A DNA stretch of 64,000 bases from Paraburkholderia ferrariae NBRC 106233 (GTDB taxonomy: Bacteria > Pseudomonadota > Gammaproteobacteria > Burkholderiales > Burkholderiaceae): positions 1 to 64,000 of the forward strand of contig NZ_BAYB01000011.1 of assembly GCF_000685035.1 (NCBI RefSeq). The letters are read 5' to 3'. This document shows positions 56,588-64,000 of this stretch, piece after piece. Under the pieces are notes generated by a model, which did not search any database, was not told the origin of the DNA, and worked only from the letters and a program-made list of their open reading frames with translations. Position 1 is the first letter of the stretch; each line of letters starts with the position of its first letter. The position numbers and the translations under genes are program-made.

Positions 56588-57778
56588 ATGCCTGTTCCTC
56601 TTCTTGCGCTGGCGATCAGCGCGTTTGCCATCGGCACCACCGAGTTCCTGATCATGGGCCTTTTGCCCGAGGTCGCACGCGACCTCTCGGTGTCGATCCC
56701 CGCCGCGGGCCTGCTCGTGACGGGGTATGCGCTCGGCGTCGCGGCCGGCGCGCCGCTGCTCGCCGTGCTCACGAGCCGCATGCCGCGCAAATTCGCGCTG
56801 CAACTGCTGATGGGCGTATTCATCGTCGGCAACGTGCTGTGTGCCGTCGCCACGAACTACTCGCTGCTGATGGTGGCGCGCGTGGTCGCCTCGTTCGCGC
56901 ATGGGTCGTTCTTCGGCATCGGCGCCGTGGTGGCCGCCTCGCTCGTGCCTGCCGAAAAGCGCGCGAGCGCCATCGCGCTGATGTTCACGGGTCTCACGCT
57001 CGCGACCGTGCTAGGTGTGCCGTTCGGCACGGCGATAGGCCAGCAGTTCGGCTGGCGCGTGGCGTTCTGGATCGTCAGTGCGCTGGGTGTGATCTCGCTG
57101 GCCGGCGTGACCCTGCTCGTGCCGAACCACCATGACAGCGCGCCCGCGGGGCTGGGCCACGAAGTGCGCGTGCTGCGCGATCCGCAGGTGTGGGTGGCGC
57201 TCGGCATGACGGTGCTCGGCTTCGGCGGCGTGTTCGTGGTGTTCACCTATATCGCGCCGATTCTCGAGCAGGTGAGCGGCTTTTCGCCGCGCGGCGTGAC
57301 GCTCATGCTCGTGCTGTTCGGCCTCGGTCTCACGCTCGGCAACACGCTGGGCGGCAAGCTGGCCGACCGGGCGCTCATGCCTTCGCTGATGGGCATACTC
57401 GTGCTGCTGGCGATCGTCATGGCCGTGTTCACGAAGACGAGCCATGCGAGCCTGCCTGCTGCGATCACCGTGTTCATCTGGGGCATTGCCGCGTTCGCCA
57501 CTGTGCCGCCGCTGCAGATGCGGGTGGTGGCGAAGGCCGCTGCGGCGCCGAATCTCGCTTCCACGCTCAATATCGGCGCGTTCAACGTGGGCAATGCGAT
57601 GGGCGCGTGGTTAGGCGGCCTTGCGATTGCGCGCGGCGTGGCGCTCGATGCGCTGCCGTGGGTCGCGGCGGCCGTGTCGGTGGCGGCGCTGCTGCTGACC
57701 TGGTTCGCGGCGCGGCTCGACGCGCGCGCGACGCCGGCGAGCAACGCGCGCGTTGCGGTGGGGCAGGATGCGGGGTGA
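56588..57778 (+). CDS. MFS exporter, AraJ/YdhP-like (drug-H+ antiporter family)
   Basis: A 396-residue transporter with twelve hydrophobic helices. It starts LLALAISAFAIGTTEFLIMG, whose TTEF motif is typical of the AraJ/SotB/YdhP group, then RVVASFAHGSFFGIGAVVAA (motif C-like) and WRVAFWIVSALGVISL. The start ATG at 56588 has GGAG 12 bp upstream; an earlier in-frame start at 56513 adds a hydrophilic leader. It is probably controlled by the divergent LysR regulator. Substrate unknown: sugars, arabinose-like compounds or drugs are known for homologues. Confidence 0.9.
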   Translation: MPVPLLALAISAFAIGTTEFLIMGLLPEVARDLSVSIPAAGLLVTGYALGVAAGAPLLAVLTSRMPRKFALQLLMGVFIVGNVLCAVATNYSLLMVARVVASFAHGSFFGIGAVVAASLVPAEKRASAIALMFTGLTLATVLGVPFGTAIGQQFGWRVAFWIVSALGVISLAGVTLLVPNHHDSAPAGLGHEVRVLRDPQVWVALGMTVLGFGGVFVVFTYIAPILEQVSGFSPRGVTLMLVLFGLGLTLGNTLGGKLADRALMPSLMGILVLLAIVMAVFTKTSHASLPAAITVFIWGIAAFATVPPLQMRVVAKAAAAPNLASTLNIGAFNVGNAMGAWLGGLAIARGVALDALPWVAAAVSVAALLLTWFAARLDARATPASNARVAVGQDAG

Positions 57779-58147
57779 GGGCGCTGTCGGCGCAAAGCGG
57801 TTTGCGCGTCAGTTGGTTTTCAGCGGCTCGACGAGTTGCGGTCCATCAGTTCCGGCGGCGTTGACCGTACGGCTAACGGGGAAGCATGCGAAGGCATCGG
57901 CCGGTAAGGCGGCGGTGCGGGCGAGTTCGCGGGCGATCTCTTCGGCGCGAGGGCGGCGTCACATAGTCGATGGCCGAATCCGCGGGCTTTCTGCGCCAGG
58001 TAAGGTGGCACGGTAGCGGCGGGAAAGCTAAGCGAACGAACGCGATAACGGTGTGAAGATAACTTCGTTGGGCGCCGCAAAACCCGATGCTAGTCTTGCC
58101 TCCATTCCTGCTCTCGCGCCGCTGGGCGGCGCTTTACGGAGGCACAC
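57779..58147. other. 369-bp intergenic region, possibly holding a decayed gene fragment
   Basis: No intact gene. On the minus strand a short stretch (about 57820-57960) reads EIARELARTAALPADAFACF and ends QLVEPLKTN before a stop; with a one-base shift an upstream piece reads AIDYVTPPS. This vaguely resembles the C-terminal part of an enoyl-CoA hydratase (LARELA, LPADAFA), but the match is short and by eye. The final ~120 bp must hold the promoter of the XRE-cupin gene. Confidence 0.3.
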
Positions 58148-58864
58148 ATGAGTACCCCGCTTGCGCTGGTGCGCGATGGGCATGCCGGCGATGCGTCCGG
58201 CGCAGCGCGCGCCGAAGGTCCGTTCGATTCGCTCGAGTACCTGGTTGGCGTCAATCTCGCGCGCCTGCGCGCCGAACGCCAGCTTTCTCTCGATGCGCTG
58301 GCGCGCGCCTCGGGCGTTTCGCGCGCGATGCTCGCCCAGGTCGAGTCGGCGCGCAGCGTGCCCTCGATCAAGGTGCTGTGCAAGGTGGCGGCCGCACTGA
58401 AGGTGTCGGTCTCCGCGTTCTTGCGGCGCCACGCGGTAAGCGGCTTCGAGCATCTGCCGGCCGAGCGCACGCCGCGCCTCGTCAGCGCCGATGGCCGTTT
58501 TTCGGCTCGCGCGCTCTATCCGGAGCACGAACCCGCGGCCGCCGAGTTTCACGAGCTGCGCATTGCGCCGCTGCACACCGAGACCGGCACGCGGCGCGCG
58601 CCAGGCACGACGATGAATCTGGTGGTGAGCGAAGGCACGCTCGAAGTGAGCATTCACGACCGGCGCCAGTTGCTCGCCACGGGCGACGCGATCGTGTTCG
58701 ACGCCGATCAGCCCTATGCGCTGCGCAACCCCGGCGACACGGAAGCGCGGGTGTTCCGCGTGACGCTGAACGCCGAAACGCCGCCGCGCTGGGATGTGCC
58801 CGAACTGGCCTCGCTCGCCGCGCTGCCGGCGCTGGGCGCGGATGCGCCCCGCCATCCGGCCTGA
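58148..58864 (+). CDS. XRE-family regulator with C-terminal cupin domain
   Basis: A 238-residue regulator. The helix-turn-helix spans about residues 38-92 (LVGVNLARLRAERQLSLDAL, then ASGVSRAMLAQVESARSVPS). The cupin domain covers about 145-220 (HTETGTRRAPGTTMNLVVSE, then DAIVFDADQPYALRNPG). This architecture usually senses small metabolites such as amines or amino acids and represses neighbouring genes. Good ribosome site GGAGG at 58138. The targets are not clear: MFS is upstream in the same direction and ribB follows 493 bp later. Confidence 0.9.
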   Translation: MSTPLALVRDGHAGDASGAARAEGPFDSLEYLVGVNLARLRAERQLSLDALARASGVSRAMLAQVESARSVPSIKVLCKVAAALKVSVSAFLRRHAVSGFEHLPAERTPRLVSADGRFSARALYPEHEPAAAEFHELRIAPLHTETGTRRAPGTTMNLVVSEGTLEVSIHDRRQLLATGDAIVFDADQPYALRNPGDTEARVFRVTLNAETPPRWDVPELASLAALPALGADAPRHPA

Positions 58865-59006
58865 GCGGTGTCGCGGGCGTAGTGCGTGTCGTCGCGCCGC
58901 GTATGCGGCAGCGCACAAGAATTTGGTCTAGTGCCTGTTTCCCGCGCTGCAGGTTGCGGCCGGGTGTTGTATCCTTGGTCCGCCGGTCGATCCGGTAATC
59001 AGTGCG

Positions 59007-59189
59007 TCTTCAGGGCGGGGTGAAATTCCCCACCGGCGGTATGCCGGCCCGTGCCGAAAGGCACAGCCAGCGAGCCCGCGAGCGCCTGCGCAAGTTTCTC
59101 GGTCTCGTGGCGTGGCCACGGGCGCGCAGGGTCAGCAGATCTGGTGCGAAGCCAGAGCCGACGGTGAGAGTCCGGATGGAAGAAGATGT
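59007..59189 (+). ncRNA. FMN riboswitch (RFN element) controlling ribB
   Basis: The conserved RFN blocks are all present in order: TCTTCAGGGCGGGGTGAAAT with CCCCACCGGCGGT, the variable hairpin (CCCGTGCCGAAAGGCACAG), AGCCCGCGAGCGCC, GTCAGCAGATCTGGTG with CGAAGCCAGAGCCGACGGT, and the closing GAGAGTCCGGATGGAAGA. It sits 169 bp upstream of the ribB ATG on the same strand. FMN binding is expected to lower ribB expression. A variable domain of about 55 nt (59080-59133) is longer than in E. coli. Confidence 0.96.
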
Positions 59190-59239
59190 GCAGATAGTCA
59201 TGTTTGCCCATCCGTTGCGGCTCGCATGCCGTGCGCTTC

Positions 59240-59261
59240 GCGCGCCCCTTTTCGGGCGCGC
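59240..59261 (+). other. GC hairpin between the FMN riboswitch and ribB
   Basis: Perfect 8-bp stem GCGCGCCC / GGGCGCGC with a CTTTTC loop. It lies 51 nt after the riboswitch and 96 nt before the ribB ATG. No T tract follows, so it is not a canonical terminator; it may be part of a rho-dependent or antiterminator arrangement in the expression platform, or a structural element. Confidence 0.5.
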
Positions 59262-59357
59262 AGGCGTGTGTGCGTGTCAGGCGTGCGGTGAGGGTGTCTT
59301 GTCTGTTTGCAATGCCCTGAAACGTTTTTCGCCCAACTCTTGCGAGGAGCGTTTCAC

Positions 59358-60080
59358 ATGTCTTTCAACACCAGTATTGCCTCTTCGGTCGAGCAGCCGC
59401 TCGACGCCATCCACGATCTTCCGTTGCTCGACGCCGTTGCGGTGCCGCCGCGCATTGCTGCCGCGCTCGAGGCCATGCGCGAAGGGCGCCCGGTCGTCCT
59501 GCAGGACGACCACGACCGCGAGGACGAGGCCGACCTGATCGTGGCCGCCGACCGCCTGACAGCGCAGACGATGGCGCTGTTCATCCGCGAATGCAGCGGC
59601 ATCGTGTGCCTGTGCCTCCCGGACGAGAAGGTGCGCGCGCTCGAACTGCCGCCCATGGTCCCGCACAACGAAAGCCGCAACCGCACGGCGTTCACGGTTT
59701 CCATCGAAGCGCGCCACGGCGTGAGCACGGGCGTTTCGGCGGCGGACCGCGTGACGACGATCCGCGCGGCCATCGCTCCAGGCGCGAAGCCGGCCGACAT
59801 CGTGCGGCCGGGCCACGTGTTCCCGCTGCGCGCGCAGCCAGGCGGCGTGCTGACGCGCCGCGGCCACACCGAAGGCACGGTCGATCTGGCCGCGCTGGCG
59901 GGTCTCGCGCCGGCAGGCGTGCTGTGCGAGCTGATGAACCCGGACGGCACGATGGCGCGCGGCGACGAAGTCGTGCGCTTTGCGAAGCTGCACGACCTGC
60001 CGATGCTGACGATTGCGGAACTGGTCGAGTTCCGCGAGTCGCTGGCGCAGGCGCGCGAACGCTGCGCGGAACCGGCCTGA
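59358..60080 (+). CDS. ribB: 3,4-Dihydroxy-2-butanone 4-phosphate synthase
   Basis: Makes 3,4-dihydroxy-2-butanone 4-phosphate from ribulose 5-phosphate for riboflavin synthesis. 240 residues; single-domain RibB without the GTP cyclohydrolase II domain of RibBA. Seen: [19 protein letters not shown] with the catalytic acidic loop, [13 protein letters not shown] and [20 protein letters not shown]. Start ATG at 59358 has GAGGAG eight bases upstream; the earlier start at 59307 is in frame but lacks a site. Preceded by an FMN riboswitch. Confidence 0.96.
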   Translation: MSFNTSIASSVEQPLDAIHDLPLLDAVAVPPRIAAALEAMREGRPVVLQDDHDREDEADLIVAADRLTAQTMALFIRECSGIVCLCLPDEKVRALELPPMVPHNESRNRTAFTVSIEARHGVSTGVSAADRVTTIRAAIAPGAKPADIVRPGHVFPLRAQPGGVLTRRGHTEGTVDLAALAGLAPAGVLCELMNPDGTMARGDEVVRFAKLHDLPMLTIAELVEFRESLAQARERCAEPA

Positions 60081-60167
60081 TCTCATAGGGCTGGGCAGGC
60101 CTGCGCGCGCGTTATACGCTCACGCGCGCGCAGGCCCGATACTGCTATCGCACTGCGCGCCGCCCGC

Positions 60168-60854
60168 CTACGACTGCACGTCGCCGAATTCCCCGCGCAC
60201 GCCCGCTTCGACCAGCGCGGGCAACTGCTCCATCCGTTCGATGATCCGGCTGATCCCCATTTCGCGCAGCACGTCCGCGTAGCCTGCGGGGATATGGCTC
60301 GCGCCGACGAACGCGATCGTCTTCATGCCGGCCGCCCGCGCGGCGTTCAGGCCGGAGATGCTGTCCTCCACGACCACGCAGCGCGCCGGTTCCACGCCGA
60401 GCCGTTGGGCCGCGTGGAGATAGACGTCCGGGTAGGGCTTGGGGCGGGCCACTTGTTCCGCGCTGAACACGCGCTCGCCGAAGATCGTGTCGAGCCCCGC
60501 GCGGCGCACCGACGCGCTCACGCGCGCGAGGTGGCTGTTCGACACCACGGCGGCAGGCAGCGCGATCTGGCGCAGGGCGTCCCGTACGCCGTTGATCGGG
60601 CAAAGCGATTCGGCGAGGGCGATTTCGATGTTGTGGTCGATGGTCGCGATGAAGTCGTGCGGCATCGTCAGGTTGAAGCGGGCGGCGATGCCGTCGAGAA
60701 AGCGCGACGTTTGCTGGCCGAACGCCGCTTTCACGGCCGCGTGGAAATCGACGCCGGGAAAGGTTTGGCTGAGCGTTTCGAGCAGCACGCGATCGGCGAT
60801 GACTTCGCTGTCCACGAGGACGCCGTCGCAGTCGCAGATGAGGTGGTCGATCAT
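60168..60854 (-). CDS. HAD-superfamily phosphatase, phosphoglycolate/beta-phosphoglucomutase-like
   Basis: A 228-residue HAD subfamily IA protein with a helical cap. Motif I is ICDCDGVLVDSEVI (nucleophile Asp and acid Asp), motif II is AAVVSNSHLARV, motif III is Lys in RPKPYPDVYL and motif IV is VVVEDSISGLNAARAAGM. E. coli YieH, a 6-phosphogluconate phosphatase, is the closest group I recognise (DCDGVLVDSE, VVEDS). Start ATG at 60854 (MIDHLICDCDG); longer open frames upstream are not supported. Convergent with ribB. Confidence 0.9.
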   Translation of the reverse strand: MIDHLICDCDGVLVDSEVIADRVLLETLSQTFPGVDFHAAVKAAFGQQTSRFLDGIAARFNLTMPHDFIATIDHNIEIALAESLCPINGVRDALRQIALPAAVVSNSHLARVSASVRRAGLDTIFGERVFSAEQVARPKPYPDVYLHAAQRLGVEPARCVVVEDSISGLNAARAAGMKTIAFVGASHIPAGYADVLREMGISRIIERMEQLPALVEAGVRGEFGDVQS

Positions 60855-61107
60855 GCGCAAGACTGAAGGTAATACGGCGGACCGCCGCCGAGGCGGCGCG
60901 TCCGGGTGGGAGGGAAGGCTGAAAACATCATGATACGTGCTTTTCGGTGCGTGGCCGGGCTCCATTGAGTCGATATGGGCAGTATTGCGCTTTACCGGAT
61001 TGGCGTCGCCTCGGCCGAACGGCCAGGGTGCCGCCCGTGCCGCGCGATGCGACAATAGCGCCGTGAGCAGTCAGGGATCGGTCGTTCAATCGGAAGCGGG
61101 GGAAGAC

Positions 61108-61500
61108 ATGCGTGGACTAGCGATGAGCGGCGCGGCGCTGCTGCTGGCGGGGTGCCTGAACATGCCGGGGCCTGAAGGTGGATTCGGTGGGTTCGGCGGG
61201 TTCCGCGGGCCGTCTTTCGCCGACTTGCAACAGATGTGCAGCGGCCAGCCCGTCGATTTCGGCGCCGACACGCAGGCCGTCTATTCCGCGACTTTCGACG
61301 CCTGGGTGGCCAACCGCCACGGCAAGCTTTCGCATGAGCAGTACTGCGGCTTCCAGGCGGCGCTTGCCCAGCACTACGCGTCGCTGGGCACGAGCACCGA
61401 CCCGCAGGTTCGCAATCAGTGGGTGAGCTGGCTCAACGAGCAGCGTGCGAGCGCCATCACCTGGCGCGCGGCCGCGGACCCCACCTTACGCTCGGGCTGA
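61108..61500 (+). CDS. Small glycine-rich lipoprotein of unknown function
   Basis: A 130-residue protein. The N-terminus MRGLAMSGAALLLAGCLNMP is a lipoprotein signal with the lipobox LLAGC (Cys16). A short Gly/Phe-rich stretch (GGFGGFGGFRGPS) follows, then a helical domain with two cysteines (residues 48 and 77 or so; QMCSGQPVDFG and QYCGFQAALAQHYASLG). Ribosome site GGGGGAAG precedes the ATG at 61108; upstream in-frame starts exist but would bury the lipobox. I do not recognise the family. It is divergent from the HAD gene. Confidence 0.8.
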   Translation: MRGLAMSGAALLLAGCLNMPGPEGGFGGFGGFRGPSFADLQQMCSGQPVDFGADTQAVYSATFDAWVANRHGKLSHEQYCGFQAALAQHYASLGTSTDPQVRNQWVSWLNEQRASAITWRAAADPTLRSG

Positions 61501-61558
61501 GCGTCGGATCGAGCCAACTGCGGGAGCCGGCGGCGAAAGCCAATACGGTGGAAAAAGT

Positions 61559-61595
61559 GGTCACGCGGGCATGAAGCGCGCGGGTCCGCGTGACC
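61559..61595 (+). other. 10-bp perfect inverted repeat after the lipoprotein gene
   Basis: GGTCACGCGG and CCGCGTGACC with a 17-nt spacer, 58 bp after the lipoprotein stop. No T run follows. A possible rho-dependent stop or protein-binding site in the 241-bp gap between two convergent genes. Confidence 0.4.
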
Positions 61596-61741
61596 GTGCA
61601 CTGCAGGCGCGTACGTCTACAGCCGTGCGCCTGCATCGGGGATGCGCTCGACCAGAAGCGCTGTGCCGGACGATTCATCCCGGCGTCCGGCCCGGGTCGA
61701 AAGCGTTGATGTCGAAGAGCGGGCGCTGCGCGCCCGCACGG

Positions 61742-61939
61742 CTATGAACAGCGTTTGATGGCTCGCAACGCGGAGTCGCCGGTTTCGGTCAGGCGCCATT
61801 GCTGGTGGCCGGTGGCCAGTCGTTCAAGCTGAACGAGTTGCCGTTCGAGCAGCGCGTCCAGTTCCTCCCGTTCCATGTCGATCTGATTGGGAGCGTCCTT
61901 CACCAGCAGCAGGGTGGCGAATTCATGCGGACTCAGCAT
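61742..61939 (-). CDS. Small (65-residue) conserved-looking protein of unknown function
   Basis: Starts with an ATG at 61939 preceded by GGAGAG with correct spacing, reading MLSPHEFATLLLVKDAPNQI, DMEREELDALLERQLVQLER and LTETGDSALRAIKR. The sequence is helical with a charged middle and a C-terminal segment like a wing or helix of a small winged-helix domain; Burkholderia genomes carry similar short proteins as far as I recall, so it is more than a chance frame. No domain I can name. Promoter candidate upstream (62125-62153). Convergent with the lipoprotein gene. Confidence 0.68.
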   Translation of the reverse strand: MLSPHEFATLLLVKDAPNQIDMEREELDALLERQLVQLERLATGHQQWRLTETGDSALRAIKRCS

Positions 61940-62625
61940 CGTTCTCTCCGTGTTGCCGCATCAGAGGTCGCCACGAGCGGCCCGAAGGTGGCCTGGCGAC
62001 AGAATGCGGTGGTGTGAGCGAAAGCCTGCAACCGTGCGCGTTGCCTGGTAGGGGGCGGCCAGCTTCCGGCATGCGGAGCAGCAGCCAAATGGCATCCAGC
62101 CCGGGATCGGCGACGGGGAACTGGAGTGTAGTCAAAGGGGCAACGTTGTACAAACCACCTGCCCAAAATATTCCGTTTGACATTCACCCTCTCCAGAAGC
62201 GGGTGAGGCGTGCGGGCAGATCCTTGATTTCACTTGAAGTTTTCATCGCACTGCCACAATGCGCGGAGGGTTGAACGTTTGCGCGAAGGGCGGGCCGATG
62301 CTCGTGCGCAGCGCGTCTGGTGCATCGCGGCAAGCGGGTCCACCGGGCGGGTATGCAGGGTGGGCCTGCCAAATGCGCGATGCATGGCAACAGGTCACTC
62401 GCGCCATGGCCCGGCGGCCCCGTCAGGGAAATCGTTCAGGGGCGTCTTTTCCCGGAACTGCCCGCGCCCGGAGCGGTCTGTGCTCTTTGACTGCAGCCTG
62501 GCGAAACAACAGCTAAGATGGATTGCAAATGGACGGTACCTTTCACTATGCGTAGCGCCGGTTGCAGACCGAAAGCTGCGCCGCGCCCAGCGCTGGCACA
62601 GATACCGCTTTGGGAGCACAACACA
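61940..62625. other. 686-bp gap between the divergent 65-residue gene and the ferritin-like gene
   Basis: No convincing gene. It includes a minus-strand promoter candidate (62125-62153) and a locally AT-richer patch at about 62130-62280. A minus-strand frame from 62183 (86 residues) has a GGAGAGG site but atypical codons and overlaps the 65-residue gene start. On the plus strand TTGAAG (62235) with an ACAAT-type -10 could drive the ferritin-like gene, giving a leader of over 300 nt, and TAAGAT near 62513 is an alternative -10. A small RNA or long 5' leader cannot be excluded. Confidence 0.4.
62125..62153 (-). promoter_or_regulatory. Candidate promoter of the 65-residue gene
   Basis: On the minus strand TTGTAC (62148-62153) and TACACT (62125-62130) are separated by exactly 17 bp, matching three and four of six consensus positions. 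Transcription would begin near 62118, giving a leader of about 180 nt before the ATG at 61939. Confidence 0.4.
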
Positions 62626-63459
62626 ATGCATAACGACATTGAGCCTGGCCACGTAATGCCCTGGCGTATCGAAGACATCGATCTCACGCGCATCGATCGT
62701 CAACGCGCGGCCGCCAACGAAGACCTGCTGCTGCTGCTGTGTGCCTCGTCGTTCATCGAGAGCGGCTCGGACCTGTACACCAGCAATCTCAGCGTGTTCT
62801 TCAACGGCGACCCGGAAGTGTCGGAGTGGCTCAACAGCGAGTGGGAGCCCGAGGAGCTTCAGCACGGCCGCGCGCTCAAGACTTACATCCAGTACGTCTG
62901 GCCCGAGTTCGACTGGGACACCGCGTTCAACAACTTCTTCGCCGAGTACTCGAAGACCTGCTCGTTCGAGGAGTTCGAAAAAACCCGCGCGCTCGAAATG
63001 GTCGCGCGCTGCGTGGTGGAAACGGGTACGGCCACGCTGTATCGCGCGATCGGCGAATGCTCGGACGAGCCGGTGCTCAAGGAGATCACCGACAACATCC
63101 GCACCGACGAAGTGCGCCACTACAAGCACTTCTTCCGCTATTTCAAGAAGTACAACCAGATCGAGGGCCAAGGCCGGCTGGCGGTGCTGGGCGCGTTGCT
63201 ACGCCGCGTGATGGAGATCAAGAACGAGGATTCCGAGATCGCGCTGCGCCATGTCTTCGCCATCCGCTACCCGGACCGCGTGGACGACCCCGCCTACAAC
63301 CGCGAACTGACCGCGCGCGTGAACCGGCTGGTGCGGCACAATCTTTCAGCGGACATGTGCGTGAAGATGCTGCTCAAGCCGCTCGACATTCCGGCGCGCA
63401 TCCAGCCGGGCGTGCATTATCCGCTCGCGAAGATCACGCAGCACGTGTTCTTCCGCTAG
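62626..63459 (+). CDS. Ferritin-like di-iron domain protein
   Basis: A 277-residue, mostly helical protein. Four metal-ligand positions of a di-iron four-helix bundle are in order: Glu45 (SSFIESGSDLYT), Glu77-x2-His80 (EPEELQHGRAL), Glu132 (CVVETGTATLY) and Glu162-x2-His165 (RTDEVRHYKHF). This layout matches ferritin-like oxygenases such as acyl-ACP desaturase relatives. The C-terminal ~90 residues (ALRHVFAIRYPDRVDDP onward) lie outside the core. Start ATG at 62626 follows GGGAGCACAACAC; upstream in-frame starts are unlikely. The reaction is unknown; desaturation, oxidation or oxygen sensing are possible. A strong terminator follows. Confidence 0.86.
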   Translation: MHNDIEPGHVMPWRIEDIDLTRIDRQRAAANEDLLLLLCASSFIESGSDLYTSNLSVFFNGDPEVSEWLNSEWEPEELQHGRALKTYIQYVWPEFDWDTAFNNFFAEYSKTCSFEEFEKTRALEMVARCVVETGTATLYRAIGECSDEPVLKEITDNIRTDEVRHYKHFFRYFKKYNQIEGQGRLAVLGALLRRVMEIKNEDSEIALRHVFAIRYPDRVDDPAYNRELTARVNRLVRHNLSADMCVKMLLKPLDIPARIQPGVHYPLAKITQHVFFR

Positions 63460-63515
63460 GTGCGCCGCGCGCGTTGGCGGGCATCGGTGCGCGCCAGTAC
63501 GCGTTGCTGCGATAG

Positions 63516-63544
63516 AGCCCGCCGAACAGCGGGCTTTTTCTTTT
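63516..63544 (+). terminator. Intrinsic terminator after the ferritin-like gene
   Basis: Perfect 7-bp stem AGCCCGC / GCGGGCT with a CGAACA loop, followed by TTTTTCTTTT. It lies 56 bp after the stop and 40 bp before the next start. Confidence 0.92.
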
Positions 63545-63584
63545 GCGCGGCATGGGAAGCCAGGCGAAAACGAGGACGAAGACA

Positions 63585-64000
63585 GTGAGCGATCCAGGTT
63601 TGGACAACCATCGCGCAGACCGTTTGCAGTTCGAGGCATGGCCGCCCGACCTGCTGGCGTGGTTCGACGGCAGCAATCTGGCTGGCAAGACGGGATTTAC
63701 GGCTTCGCTCGTGACGCGCCAGACCGATGGGCGGCTCGGCACATCGCTGCTGGGCATCGGCGAGCTTTACGCGCCCGATGCGCGCACGCTTCGCCTCGCG
63801 CTGTGGCGGGGCGCGCGTTCGGCGCGCTCGCTGGCGAGCGGCACGCCGGCGGCGTTGACCTTCGTCTTCGACGGCGCTTTTTTTCAGGTGCAGCTCGACG
63901 CCGCGCAGATGGCGTCGCGAGAGGCAGAGGCGGCAGGACTGGCGTGCTTCGAGGCTGCGATCGCGGCCGGCGAGGCACAGCGCGTGCCCTATGCGCGGCT
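63585..64000 (+). CDS. Unrecognised protein, possibly flavin split-barrel fold, cut by the window end
   Basis: Open frame from a GTG at 63585 to the window edge (about 138 codons visible, no stop). It reads VSDPGLDNHRADRLQFEAWP, then LLAWFDGSNLAGKTGFTASL, LGTSLLGIGELYAPDARTLR and ALTFVFDGAFFQVQLDAAQM. The strand pattern and the LRLALWRGARSA segment resemble the pyridoxamine 5'-phosphate oxidase-like split barrel, but the match is by eye only. GAGGA lies upstream of the GTG; an in-frame ATG at 63552 is an alternative. Coding is supported by strong GC-rich third positions. Confidence 0.7.
   Translation, partial: MSDPGLDNHRADRLQFEAWPPDLLAWFDGSNLAGKTGFTASLVTRQTDGRLGTSLLGIGELYAPDARTLRLALWRGARSARSLASGTPAALTFVFDGAFFQVQLDAAQMASREAEAAGLACFEAAIAAGEAQRVPYAR

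Noticed and set aside
61923..62183. An 86-residue minus-strand frame with a GGAGAGG site
   Set aside because: Codon use is atypical for this genome in its first half, the C-terminal half is Arg/Pro-rich, and it overlaps the start of the more convincing 65-residue gene. Kept only as a possibility.

Overview
The window is chromosomal DNA from a high-GC betaproteobacterium, almost certainly Burkholderia sensu lato (Burkholderia, Paraburkholderia, Caballeronia or a close relative). The evidence is uniformly GC-rich third codon positions, a complete lptD-surA-pdxA-rsmA block, a miaB-phoH-ybeY-corC-lnt-glyQ-glyS-gmhB-plsC block, and Burkholderia-style genes such as the DUF3683/FAD/Fe-S fusion and the AmgK/MurU pair. 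Nearly all of it is core housekeeping DNA. I see no prophage, insertion sequence, CRISPR array, tRNA or rRNA. The genus assignment rests on gene order and protein recognition, not on any search.

Layout. 1-530: end-truncated ilvA (minus). 1157-11232: a large FAD/Fe-S oxidoreductase, a HIT protein, a DUF971 protein, and a ubiquinone block ubiE - Tim44-like - ubiJ - ubiB followed by a TPMT-type methyltransferase. 11384-16421: fmdB-like, DUF502, aspS, then nudB-clsB. 16674-23841: a TetR regulator and a fatty-acid beta-oxidation set (acyl-CoA dehydrogenase, hydroxyacyl-CoA dehydrogenase/hydratase fusion, thiolase, enoyl-CoA hydratase). 23920-25334: fdhD divergent from a nitrate-reductase-associated protein. 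25612-31578: a PAS/GGDEF/EAL sensor, a hot-dog thioesterase and an Atm1-type ABC exporter. 31638-33460 (minus): peptidoglycan recycling (amgK, murU), divergent from 33683-39411 (outer-membrane assembly, pyridoxal phosphate synthesis, rRNA methylation). 39467-42055: transporter, PanE-like reductase, gloA. 42208-54742: a long minus-strand run of envelope, translation and ribosome-maturation genes. 55060-58864: LysR, a broken VOC gene, an MFS exporter and an XRE-cupin regulator. 58865-64000: an FMN riboswitch with ribB, an HAD phosphatase, a small lipoprotein, a 65-residue protein, a di-iron ferritin-like protein and the start of a truncated gene.

How the genes work together. Four themes dominate: respiratory-chain quinone synthesis (UbiE, UbiJ, UbiB); lipid turnover and membrane building (beta-oxidation, ClsB, PlsC, Lnt); outer-membrane and wall assembly (LptD, SurA, GmhB, AmgK, MurU, Lnt); and translation or RNA maturation (AspRS, GlyRS, MiaB, YbeY, RsmA).

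No clearly new multi-gene system was found. The most useful non-routine observations are: a VOC gene broken by two compensating frameshifts beside a LysR box; overlapping palindromes upstream of the TetR gene of the beta-oxidation cluster; intrinsic terminators placed within 20 nt of the ubiJ and enoyl-CoA hydratase start codons; and a di-iron ferritin-like protein preceded by an unusually long non-coding stretch.
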